Below, piece by piece: positions 1-5,332 of a stretch of DNA of 11,832 nucleotides. Made by a program: the position numbers and the translations under genes. Under the pieces are notes generated by a model. It was not told where the DNA came from and made no database searches. It was given only the letters and a program-made list of their open reading frames with translations. The stretch is from an uncultured Dorea sp. (lineage in GTDB: Bacteria > Bacillota > Clostridia > Lachnospirales > Lachnospiraceae). How positions within the stretch are numbered: the first letter of the stretch is position 1; each line of letters starts with the position of its first letter. Location: assembly GCA_910578455.1 (NCBI GenBank), contig CAJTQA010000034.1, positions 1 through 11,832 of the forward strand. Direction: 5' to 3'.

Positions 1-26
1 GATATTCAATCGGGGCAAAAAGTATA

Positions 27-55
27 TTGAAAAAGGTTTCTGCATATGCTATAAT
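27..55 (+). promoter_or_regulatory. Consensus sigma-A promoter of a short antisense RNA
   Basis: A -35 box TTGAAA at 27-32 is followed by a 17-bp spacer and a perfect -10 box TATAAT at 50-55. The -10 is preceded by TGC at 47-49, an extended -10 element. Transcription should begin near 62 and run right into the hairpin at 101-138. No convincing open reading frame with a ribosome site follows, so the product is probably an untranslated RNA. Confidence 0.75.
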
Positions 56-66
56 GCCGATAGGCA

Positions 67-87
67 AAAAGAGATTACAAGTCCATT
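67..87 (+). repeat. Direct repeat, copy in the antitoxin RNA
   Basis: The 14 bases AAAAGAGATTACAA at 67-80 recur at 251-264. After a one- to two-base difference both copies continue TCCATT (82-87 and 267-272). This copy lies close to the 5' end of the plus-strand RNA, where it would be available for pairing with the toxin message. Confidence 0.85.
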
Positions 88-100
88 TGGACGAAAGAAC

Positions 101-138
101 GAATCCCCAGACCGTGTTGCAGCACAGTTTGGGGATTC
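101..138. terminator. Shared bidirectional hairpin terminator
   Basis: The outer stem GAATCCCCA (101-109) pairs perfectly with TGGGGATTC (130-138). An inner stem at 110-116/123-129 has one mismatch and one G-U pair around the loop TTGCAG. T-rich tails follow on both strands (TTCTTGTT on plus, GTTCTTTC on minus). It would end both the short plus-strand RNA and the minus-strand toxin message, so that the two RNAs overlap in antisense here. Confidence 0.65.
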
Positions 139-172
139 TTCTTGTTATTATACCGGCCAAGCATCCGGTAGG

Positions 173-271
173 CTATTTGTTGCCCTTATGGTTGCTGTCA
201 AGCCATTTGACAATGAGGTGGCAAACCACACCGCCCACGACAGTAACGAGAAAAGAGATTACAAATTCCAT
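173..271 (-). CDS. 32-residue hydrophobic peptide, probable type I toxin (Fst-like)
   Basis: This small reading frame starts at ATG 271-269 behind a very strong ribosome site (GGAGGAGGTG, 287-278). The peptide begins MEFVISFLVTVVGGVVCHLI, then VKWLDSN and a polar basic tail ending HKGNK. It has one membrane-spanning stretch of about 20 residues, then a Lys-Trp-Leu-Asp boundary and a charged C-terminus. This is the general plan of Fst/Ldr-type type I toxins, in which a Gly lies in the membrane helix and a WL motif at its end. Similar short 'MEF-ISF' peptides with a WLD motif are, from memory, common unnamed proteins in Lachnospiraceae. A separate promoter, a hairpin in the leader, and a convergent antisense RNA surround it. 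Membrane-depolarising toxicity is inferred, not shown. It could instead be a regulatory or structural small membrane protein. Confidence 0.7.
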   Translation of the reverse strand: MEFVISFLVTVVGGVVCHLIVKWLDSNHKGNK

Positions 272-272
272 T
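251..272 (+). repeat. Direct repeat, copy covering the toxin start codon
   Basis: Second copy of the repeat seen at 67-87. On the minus strand it is the ATG (271-269) and the first six codons of the small peptide gene. An RNA carrying the plus-strand copy could therefore pair with the toxin message across its start codon: 14 contiguous base pairs plus 6 more after a short internal loop. Confidence 0.85.
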
Positions 273-311
273 CAGACACCTCCTCCCTGTTGCGGGTGTC
301 GGTGAGCAACA
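272..311 (-). promoter_or_regulatory. Toxin mRNA leader with ribosome site and two competing hairpins
   Basis: On the minus strand GACACC (300-295) can pair with GGTGTC (280-275), burying the 3' half of the ribosome site GGAGGAGGTG (287-278). A second, mutually exclusive stem joins TGTTGC (311-306) to GCAACA (293-288) right at the expected 5' end. In fst mRNA a 5' stem-loop also hides the ribosome site and delays translation; the same job is proposed here by analogy. Confidence 0.5.
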
Positions 312-316
312 TAAGA

Positions 317-322
317 ATTATA
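317..322 (-). promoter_or_regulatory. -10 box of the toxin promoter
   Basis: The minus strand reads a perfect TATAAT at 322-317, placing the transcript start near 310, just ahead of the leader hairpins. No good -35 box is present at 16-18 bp upstream (TAGAAG at 345-340 is the 17-bp candidate), so this promoter should be weaker than that of the opposing RNA. Confidence 0.5.
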
Positions 323-419
323 CTATATTATTTGACATTCTTCTATCTTTGCTCTAATGATTTTTCTTAAAATTTTCTGTAACATTTCCATATACCCTCA
401 GTGAACAAAGGAACACACG

Positions 420-526
420 GTCGGATAAGAACCAATTTTTGCTCCTGCTGTGTTACTTTCCTTCCGCGTACGTCAGTACGCGTCAGTTAAGTGCCTTGCA
501 GGAACAAAAATTGGTTTCTTTCCGAC
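420..526. repeat. Arm A of the three-armed element
   Basis: Positions 420-448 pair with 498-526 (29 bases, 4 mismatches). The arm is capped by a perfect 7-bp hairpin, CGCGTAC (465-471) with GTACGCG (476-482), loop GTCA. The bases between the long stem and the cap are mostly unpaired. CGTCAGT occurs twice in the cap region (471-477, 481-487). Confidence 0.75.
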
Positions 527-533
527 TCTACGA

Positions 534-640
534 CCCTGCCCATAGATATTTGGGCGATTTTTAAGGCGGACGATTGAGGCGTACTGGACGTACGCCGATT
601 GAGGACAACGCAGAAAATCACCCAAATATCATGGTTCAGG
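534..640. repeat. Arm B of the three-armed element
   Basis: The core stem is 545-561 against 614-630 (16 of 17 matching), extended outward with mismatches to 534 and 640. It is capped by GGCGTAC (578-584) pairing perfectly with GTACGCC (590-596). The cap is flanked by a direct repeat CGATTGAGG at 571-579 and 596-604. Confidence 0.75.
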
Positions 641-701
641 GCGTGTGTTCCTTTGCTCACTGAGGGTAATAATTGTTAATAAAGCAAAGGGGGTGGTCTG
701 T

Positions 702-1208
702 CTGGATTTTGAGGCTGTCTACAAATCATATTACCTTGACGTATACCGCTATGTCCGCAGCCTGTCTGCCGCTCAGGATGTGGCCGAGGAGATCGCGCAG
801 GAAACTTTCCTGAAAGCGATGAAGGCGGCCGGGACATTTGACGGCAGGAAGGACATACGGGCGTGGCTTTTTGTCATCGCGCGCAATCTCTATTACAACT
901 ACTGCAAGCGCCAGAAAATCTATGCAGACCAGAGCCTGGCAGACACAGGCGATAAGAAGACTTTCGCCGATGTCCGTTTTGAGCCTGCGAGGACGCTGAT
1001 TGAGAGGGAGCGTGTGGCATATATCCGGCAGTACCTTGAGGAGATGGACGAGCCATACCGGAAAGTGTTCAGGCTGCGGGTGTTCGGGGAACTTCCCTTT
1101 GAGAAGATCGGGGCGCTGTTTGGGAAGAGCCCGGGATGGGCGCGGGTGACGTACTACAGGGCAAAGAAAAGAATCGCTTTGTATATGGAGGGTTTTGAAA
1201 ATGATTAG
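702..1208 (+). CDS. ECF-type RNA polymerase sigma factor
   Basis: An extracytoplasmic-function sigma-70 factor of 168 residues. Region 2 covers about residues 3-70, with the -10 recognition and melting segment ending in DIRAWLFVIARNLYYNYCKR (51-70). Region 4 covers about 115-160, with a helix-turn-helix around LPFEKIGALFGKSPGWARVT. It has only sigma2 and sigma4, as expected for the class. The start is a judgement: AAAGGGGGTGG at 686-696 nearly matches the full anti-Shine-Dalgarno complement and lies 8 bases before a CTG at 702, giving MDFEAVYKSYY, the usual family N-terminus. A GTG at 693 overlaps that ribosome site and a GTG at 645 lies inside the repeat element; automatic callers would choose one of these. 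The gene overlaps the anti-sigma gene by 8 bp. It probably directs transcription of its own operon on envelope stress; the target promoter is not identified. Confidence 0.9.
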   Translation: MDFEAVYKSYYLDVYRYVRSLSAAQDVAEEIAQETFLKAMKAAGTFDGRKDIRAWLFVIARNLYYNYCKRQKIYADQSLADTGDKKTFADVRFEPARTLIERERVAYIRQYLEEMDEPYRKVFRLRVFGELPFEKIGALFGKSPGWARVTYYRAKKRIALYMEGFEND

Positions 1209-1779
1209 CTGTAACGTGATTTTGGATATCCTGCCGCTGTACATTGACGGGGCGGTGTGCGAGGATACGAAAAAACTGGTGAAGGAACATCTCGAAGGCT
1301 GTGAGAACTGCCGGAGGGAGGCAGAGCAGATGAAAGAATCCCTTGTGCTGCCGGCGGATTCCGAGACGCTTGCCCTGGAGGCGGATGTCCTTAAGAGAAG
1401 TGTGTGCGGCCTGGAGGAAAAAGCGCGGGCGCGCCTTATGTTTTTCGCGGCGGGCTTTGACTTGATCTTTAACGCGGCGCTGCCCTTTTTTGCAAGGTGG
1501 GTGCGGAGCATTTATCTGTTAGGGCAGCCGATGGAGGGCTACGAAGAATTTATGGGAATGGTGAACCGTGAGATGTTTGAGGGGCAGTGGAATCTTGCGG
1601 AGATATCAGGTTTCTGCCTGTTCTTTGGGGCGGCGGATCTTTTCTGCATGGCCGGGATCTGGAGGAAGAGACGCGGCGGCCAGCAGGGCAGGAGGATGTC
1701 AGAGCCGCTGGTGGTGCTGTCATACGCCTTGAAGGCGGTGGCTATTATTGTCTTTGTGATTGTGGAATGTTTTAGGTGA
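1201..1779 (+). CDS. Zinc-finger membrane anti-sigma factor
   Basis: A 192-residue partner of the upstream sigma factor. Residues 1-40 form the zinc-binding anti-sigma (ZAS, zf-HC2) module, with His30, Cys34 and Cys37 in the H-x3-C-x2-C pattern and a further Cys20. Three hydrophobic stretches follow at about 79-98, 132-153 and 170-189, so the protein is probably anchored by three membrane helices. It would hold the sigma factor at the membrane until a signal releases it. The ATG at 1201 sits 8 bases after GGAGGG (1187-1192), which favours it over the in-frame TTG at 1195. Translation is coupled to the sigma gene by overlap (ATGATTAG). No clear extracellular sensor domain is seen, so sensing may depend on the adjacent transporter, as an inference. 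Confidence 0.85.
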   Translation: MISCNVILDILPLYIDGAVCEDTKKLVKEHLEGCENCRREAEQMKESLVLPADSETLALEADVLKRSVCGLEEKARARLMFFAAGFDLIFNAALPFFARWVRSIYLLGQPMEGYEEFMGMVNREMFEGQWNLAEISGFCLFFGAADLFCMAGIWRKRRGGQQGRRMSEPLVVLSYALKAVAIIVFVIVECFR

Positions 1780-1799
1780 GAGCAGGATGGGAGAGGGAT

Positions 1800-3701
1800 A
1801 TGGAGAAAATCGTATGGAAAGGTTTCAAGCATAATTATAAGAATTTTATCGCGTTTTTTATCAGCATCGTACTGTCGGTATCGGTTTTGTTCCTGCTGGC
1901 GTATCTTAGCCAGGCGGCGGGCATGGTGAAGGGGATTGAGACGGATGCGCTGGCATTTGCTTACAGGAGCGAGCTTAAAGGGCAGATAAGGGCGGTGATC
2001 CCGGTTGTGATTCTCATAACCGTGTTGGTCGTCGGCTATTCTGTGCAGTTTTATATTCAGTCTCGCGTGAAGGATTACGGGATGCTTAAGATTCTGGGAA
2101 TCCAGAGGAAAGATATGAGGCGCATGGTGGTGCGGGAGTATGTTTTAAGCTGCGGCATTGCCTGCGGAGCGGGGATCATATTGGGGAAAATAGGAACGAT
2201 GCTTTCAGGAGGGGTCTTGGGCAGGATGGCGGGGCAGTCCTTTGCGGAAGGGATTTCTATGAAAAAGGTGTATATCTATACAGCCATTTTGTGCGCGGGA
2301 ATGATCGCAGGCTCTCTGCTGGCAGTGTTCATGGCGGCGGATGCCAAGGGGATGACCGGAGTCTTGCAGAGAGATGCTGCAAAGGAGGGCAGGATAGAGG
2401 CGCCGCAGTCGGTTCTATATTTTCTGGCTGGGGCAGGGATGATCGCCGGCGGATTTTTTATGGTGGATAATGAGCCGATGATGGCGCATATTGCAGTATT
2501 CCTTGTATGCGCCGGAGTGATTGTCTGCCTTTTGTTCGGCATGGGCTACATACTGGAGAAGTTTCGGAATTGTGCGTATTACCGGAGGCATATCCTATCG
2601 TGGAATCATGTGTACCATTACTGGAAACGGCACAGGAGCAGAGTGGTGATTCAGATGCTTTTGGGAGTGCTGGCAGTTTATTTTTCATTTCTGATGATAA
2701 GAGGAACGCTCCACGGAAGGCTGATGCCGAATGATTTTGTGTGTATTTCCAAGGCGGGGAGCGAGGAGGCGTTCCTTGGGAAAATGCAGTCGGACTTTGG
2801 GGCGGAGTGCGTTTGGTTTCCTTTTGTGTGGGTCAATGAACCGGGGAGCGATTCGTGGATTGGCATGTCGGAGACGGATTACAACAGGATATTCGGCGGA
2901 GAGGCAGAGCTTGCAGAAGACGAGGTCTTCCGGGTTTGGCGCGAGGAGGGGAGCCGGGAGTCTATGCTGGATAATTCGGGAACGAAGAGGCTTGAGTCGG
3001 TTACGCTTGGAAGATGCACCAACACGGAGTGGGAGGAGCCGGAAGGAGCCGAAAGCATCGGATATGATTTTCGGATACAGGGTGAGAAAATAGAAGAATT
3101 GCTTGGATTTTCCCTGACGGGAATCGTGGTTCTGCCGGACGGGGTGATGAAGGATGCGGCGGACAGAGGGAAGTTTCATCAGGTGCTGATGATTCTGAAC
3201 GTGGATGAGGAAAATCTTGCCGGCGCCACGGCTTTTGCGGAGGAGCAAAGGTCTGACGGAGTGCTAGAGGAGGCGTTTTGCAGGAGGACGATTGAAGGCA
3301 TTGACCGGAAGGAGAGCGTGCTAAATCGATTGATTTCAGGGATTGTGGTGGGCGCGGTTGTTATGCTTGGCATGTTTGTAGCCTGGCTGGTGCATTTTTC
3401 GGAAATTGATGAGAAAAGGGCGCGGCATAAATTTTTATGTGTGCTGGGAATGGACAGGAGGCAGGCGAGACGTGTGGCGGACGTAGAGATCTTGCGGTCG
3501 GTGCTGGTGCCGGTTCTTCTGGCGGCAGGGGTTTCCTGGGGATTTTGCCGGACATTTCTCGCGGCTTATTATGACGGTTCGGACATTGCGGGCGCAGATA
3601 AAAGGCTTTTGCTTGCTATCATTTTTGCCTATGTGGCGGGAGAGGCAGTGTTCTGCGTATTGAATCAGGTGTGGTGTAAGAGACAGTTGGAAAAGGAGTA
3701 G
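1800..3701 (+). CDS. FtsX/BceB-type ABC transporter permease
   Basis: A 633-residue membrane protein. Hydrophobic segments are seen near residues 17-39, 66-88, 113-134, 157-180, 204-222, 226-254, 282-302, 510-533, 565-587 and 597-620, which makes ten helices with one large external domain of about 205 residues between helices 7 and 8. That is the layout and size of BceB-type permeases, which sense and remove cell-wall-active peptides such as bacitracin from their lipid targets. The external domain sequence is not one I can assign to a given substrate. The start is ATG 1800, behind GGGAGAGG (1789-1796); a longer form from GTG 1776 would overlap the anti-sigma stop and has no ribosome site. The ATPase follows after 6 bp. 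MacB-like mechanotransmission is the likely mode; substrate unknown. Confidence 0.85.
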   Translation: MEKIVWKGFKHNYKNFIAFFISIVLSVSVLFLLAYLSQAAGMVKGIETDALAFAYRSELKGQIRAVIPVVILITVLVVGYSVQFYIQSRVKDYGMLKILGIQRKDMRRMVVREYVLSCGIACGAGIILGKIGTMLSGGVLGRMAGQSFAEGISMKKVYIYTAILCAGMIAGSLLAVFMAADAKGMTGVLQRDAAKEGRIEAPQSVLYFLAGAGMIAGGFFMVDNEPMMAHIAVFLVCAGVIVCLLFGMGYILEKFRNCAYYRRHILSWNHVYHYWKRHRSRVVIQMLLGVLAVYFSFLMIRGTLHGRLMPNDFVCISKAGSEEAFLGKMQSDFGAECVWFPFVWVNEPGSDSWIGMSETDYNRIFGGEAELAEDEVFRVWREEGSRESMLDNSGTKRLESVTLGRCTNTEWEEPEGAESIGYDFRIQGEKIEELLGFSLTGIVVLPDGVMKDAADRGKFHQVLMILNVDEENLAGATAFAEEQRSDGVLEEAFCRRTIEGIDRKESVLNRLISGIVVGAVVMLGMFVAWLVHFSEIDEKRARHKFLCVLGMDRRQARRVADVEILRSVLVPVLLAAGVSWGFCRTFLAAYYDGSDIAGADKRLLLAIIFAYVAGEAVFCVLNQVWCKRQLEKE

Positions 3702-3707
3702 TGCGGT

Positions 3708-4448
3708 ATGGATGTTTTAAGGGCAAATAATCTTGTGCGGTGTTATGGAATGCCGGGAGGGGAAAAGACAGAAGTAATCAAAGGGATTGATCTTTCGGTG
3801 GAAAAAGGAGAGTTTGTGGGGATTATGGGAAAGTCCGGGTGCGGCAAGACGACGCTTTTGAAGGTGCTTGGACTGATTGATAAGCAGACCGGCGGGGAGC
3901 TTTACTTTTGCGGGAAGGAGACGGGGAAAATCCGCGGGGATTCCCTGGCCCGGCTCAGGCTGCGCCGGATTGGGTTCGTCTTTCAGGATTTTTATCTGAT
4001 GGACAGCCTCACGGTGGAGGAGAATATTATGCTGCCTATGATTCTGGGGAAGGAGAAGAAAGGGCGGATGGTGAAAGAAACCCGAGGGCATGCGGAGAAG
4101 TTTCAGATCGCGCATCTGCTGAAAAAGTACCCGTACGAGCTGTCGGGCGGGGAAAAGCAGAGGACAGCCATCTGCCGCGCGCTGATAAATGATCCCGACC
4201 TTATTCTGGCGGACGAGCCTACCGGGAACCTGGATTCTAAGTCGGGGCAGATTGTGATTGACGCATTGGATAAGATCAACGGGGAATACAAAAAGACGAT
4301 TGTCATGGTGACCCATGACCCGCAGATGGCAAGCTTTTGCAGCCGGATTCTTTTGCTTAAGGACGGGATAATACTGGACAAGCTGGTAAAAAAGGACGGG
4401 CGTAAGGAGTTTTATCAGGAGATACTGGAGCGGATGGGGGAGCTGTGA
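3708..4448 (+). CDS. ABC transporter ATPase (BceA/MacB/LolD type)
   Basis: A complete 246-residue nucleotide-binding subunit: Walker A GKSGCGKTT (41-49), Q-loop glutamine 93 in VFQDF, signature LSGGEKQR from 145, Walker B LILADE (165-170) with catalytic Glu170, the PTGNLD D-loop, and switch His203 in VTHDP. The LSGGE signature and ADEPTGNLD are typical of the BceA/MacB/LolD group that pairs with FtsX-fold permeases. ATG 3708 follows AAAAGGAG (3691-3698), part of which is the end of the permease gene, so the two are translated together. It powers the permease. No intrinsic terminator is visible after the stop, although a new promoter appears within 80 bp. Confidence 0.93.
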   Translation: MDVLRANNLVRCYGMPGGEKTEVIKGIDLSVEKGEFVGIMGKSGCGKTTLLKVLGLIDKQTGGELYFCGKETGKIRGDSLARLRLRRIGFVFQDFYLMDSLTVEENIMLPMILGKEKKGRMVKETRGHAEKFQIAHLLKKYPYELSGGEKQRTAICRALINDPDLILADEPTGNLDSKSGQIVIDALDKINGEYKKTIVMVTHDPQMASFCSRILLLKDGIILDKLVKKDGRKEFYQEILERMGEL

Positions 4449-4525
4449 TGATGCCGTCATGCTGACATTGTCCGGAAAAGTGTAGACGCGATGTATAAAC
4501 AATGACTTGAAGAAAATGTTTTTTG

Positions 4526-4554
4526 TTGAAAGATATATGATTTATGCCTATAAT
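4526..4554 (+). promoter_or_regulatory. Consensus sigma-A promoter of the C39-like gene
   Basis: TTGAAA at 4526-4531, a 17-bp spacer, and TATAAT at 4549-4554. Transcription would start near 4561, leaving a leader of about 55 bases before the TTG start at 4616. The rest of the 4449-4615 gap shows no further gene and no clear terminator for the ABC operon. Confidence 0.75.
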
Positions 4555-4615
4555 ATAATGAAACTGCGGATAAAATGCATGAAAAGGATTTTTTAATGAA
4601 ATCGGAGGGAGTTCA

Positions 4616-5236
4616 TTGGATATAAGGAAAGAACTGGATTATTTTGAGATTGACGGCGCGTTCGGCGGGAACCAGGACTGGTTTACCAATGTGGTCATGC
4701 ATATCGGAGGCTGCGCTGCTGCGACGGCTTGCGACTGCTGTATTTATTTTGCAAAGCATATGGACATGGGAAAGCTTTATCCTTATGATATCGCACATCT
4801 GAGCATAGAGGATTACAAGCGTTTCAGCCAGGTGATGAAACCGTATATCAGCCCCAGGGTCAGCGGAGTGAGGAAAATTTCATGGTTTATCAGCGGGTTT
4901 GAAAAATATATCGGGGATGCGGGGATGGCAGGGCAGCTTGGCATGGAGGAGTTTCCCGGAACGCGCACAGTGAAAGAGGCGGAAGGCCTTGTGAAGAGCC
5001 AGATAAATCAGGGGATGCCTGTACCTGTCCTGCTGCTGCAGCATAAGGACAGAGAGCAGTTTAAGGATTATATCTGGCATTGGTTTTTGATTGTCGGGTA
5101 TGGGCAGGAAAGCGGTGTCTTTAAGGTGAAGACGGCGACTTACGGAGAGGCGGTGTGGTTTTCTCTGAAAGATTTGTGGGAGACGGGATTCGCGGAAAAG
5201 GGCGGGCTGGTAAAGCTTACATTGTTGAAAAAATAA
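4616..5236 (+). CDS. C39-like (papain-fold) cysteine peptidase family protein
   Basis: A 206-residue soluble protein without signal peptide or membrane helix. The N-terminal GGCAAATACDCC (31-42) places Cys33 at the start of a helix like a papain-type nucleophile, with Gln20 in NQDW upstream as a possible oxyanion-hole residue. WHWFLIVGYG (154-163) supplies His155 in the typical 'H-hydrophobic-V-GY' strand of C39-like peptidases, and VKTATYGEAVWFSLKDLW resembles the third catalytic strand plus the 'W-s-l-d-lw' end motif. Family assignment rests on these patterns; activity is inferred. It is not fused to a bacteriocin exporter and no peptide substrate gene is adjacent, so it is not a classical C39 leader peptidase. 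The start is TTG 4616 after GGAGGGA (4604-4610). It is transcribed alone from the promoter at 4526-4554. Unusually cysteine-rich patch: Cys33, 39, 41, 42. Confidence 0.6.
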   Translation: MDIRKELDYFEIDGAFGGNQDWFTNVVMHIGGCAAATACDCCIYFAKHMDMGKLYPYDIAHLSIEDYKRFSQVMKPYISPRVSGVRKISWFISGFEKYIGDAGMAGQLGMEEFPGTRTVKEAEGLVKSQINQGMPVPVLLLQHKDREQFKDYIWHWFLIVGYGQESGVFKVKTATYGEAVWFSLKDLWETGFAEKGGLVKLTLLKK

Positions 5237-5246
5237 TCGCTTATAC

Positions 5247-5275
5247 TTTACGAATCACAGATTATGGTCTAAAAT
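5247..5275 (+). promoter_or_regulatory. Probable promoter of the isomerase/ECF/truA operon
   Basis: TTTACG at 5247-5252, a 17-bp spacer and TAAAAT at 5270-5275. A second -10-like TATAAT at 5287-5292 lacks a good -35 partner. Either would give a short leader before the ribosome site AAAGGAGAG at 5316-5324. Confidence 0.45.
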
Positions 5276-5332
5276 AGTAGACGGTTTATAATGGAACATA
5301 TTTTTTTTATAAGATAAAGGAGAGATATTAAG

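Larger units (their letters stand above)
62..145 (+). ncRNA. Putative antitoxin RNA (par RNAII-like)
   Basis: This short transcript of about 80 nt is predicted from the promoter at 27-55 and the terminator hairpin at 101-138 with its T-rich tail. It opposes the 3' end of the small toxin-like gene on the minus strand, and both share the hairpin. Positions 67-87 repeat, with one small difference, the antisense of that gene's start-codon region (251-272), so the RNA could pair with the toxin message at two places: the terminator region and the translation start. A small GTCC/GGAC hairpin at 81-92 presents part of the repeat. In the par locus of plasmid pAD1, RNAII works in this way against fst mRNA; extending that here is inference. 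The exact ends are estimates. Confidence 0.6.
393..668. repeat. 276-bp three-armed inverted-repeat element (MITE-like)
   Basis: The ends are 27-bp inverted repeats, 393-419 and 642-668, identical at 26 of 27 positions (mismatch 405/656). Inside are two further long inverted repeats, so almost the whole element can base-pair as a three-way junction. The flanks share the three bases ATA (390-392 and 669-671), which could be a target-site duplication but is too short to prove it. No reading frame in it looks real. The design suggests a non-autonomous mobile or intergenic repeat; copies elsewhere in the genome would settle that. The right end lies only about 34 bp before the sigma-factor start, so the element forms part of that operon's control region. 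Confidence 0.75.

Noticed and set aside
27..370. Plus-strand reading frames at 27-305 and 188-370
   Set aside because: They have no ribosome site, show odd composition, and cover the antisense RNA, the hairpin and the complement of the minus-strand small peptide. The minus-strand frame with GGAGGAGGTG is far better supported.
393..668. CRISPR array or transposase-bearing insertion sequence
   Set aside because: The repeats are inverted rather than regularly spaced direct repeats, and the element encodes no transposase.
645..701. GTG 645 as start of the sigma factor
   Set aside because: It lies inside the inverted-repeat element, lacks a proper ribosome site, and adds 19 residues not typical of the family; the strong site at 686-696 points to 702.
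726..1511. Long minus-strand frame opposite the sigma and anti-sigma genes
   Set aside because: It is a shadow of two well-recognised plus-strand families, and its Pro/Arg/Ser-rich translation resembles no family.
4449..4500. Terminator after the ABC ATPase gene
   Set aside because: Only very short stems such as ATGA/TCAT are available and no T run follows directly; not enough to call.
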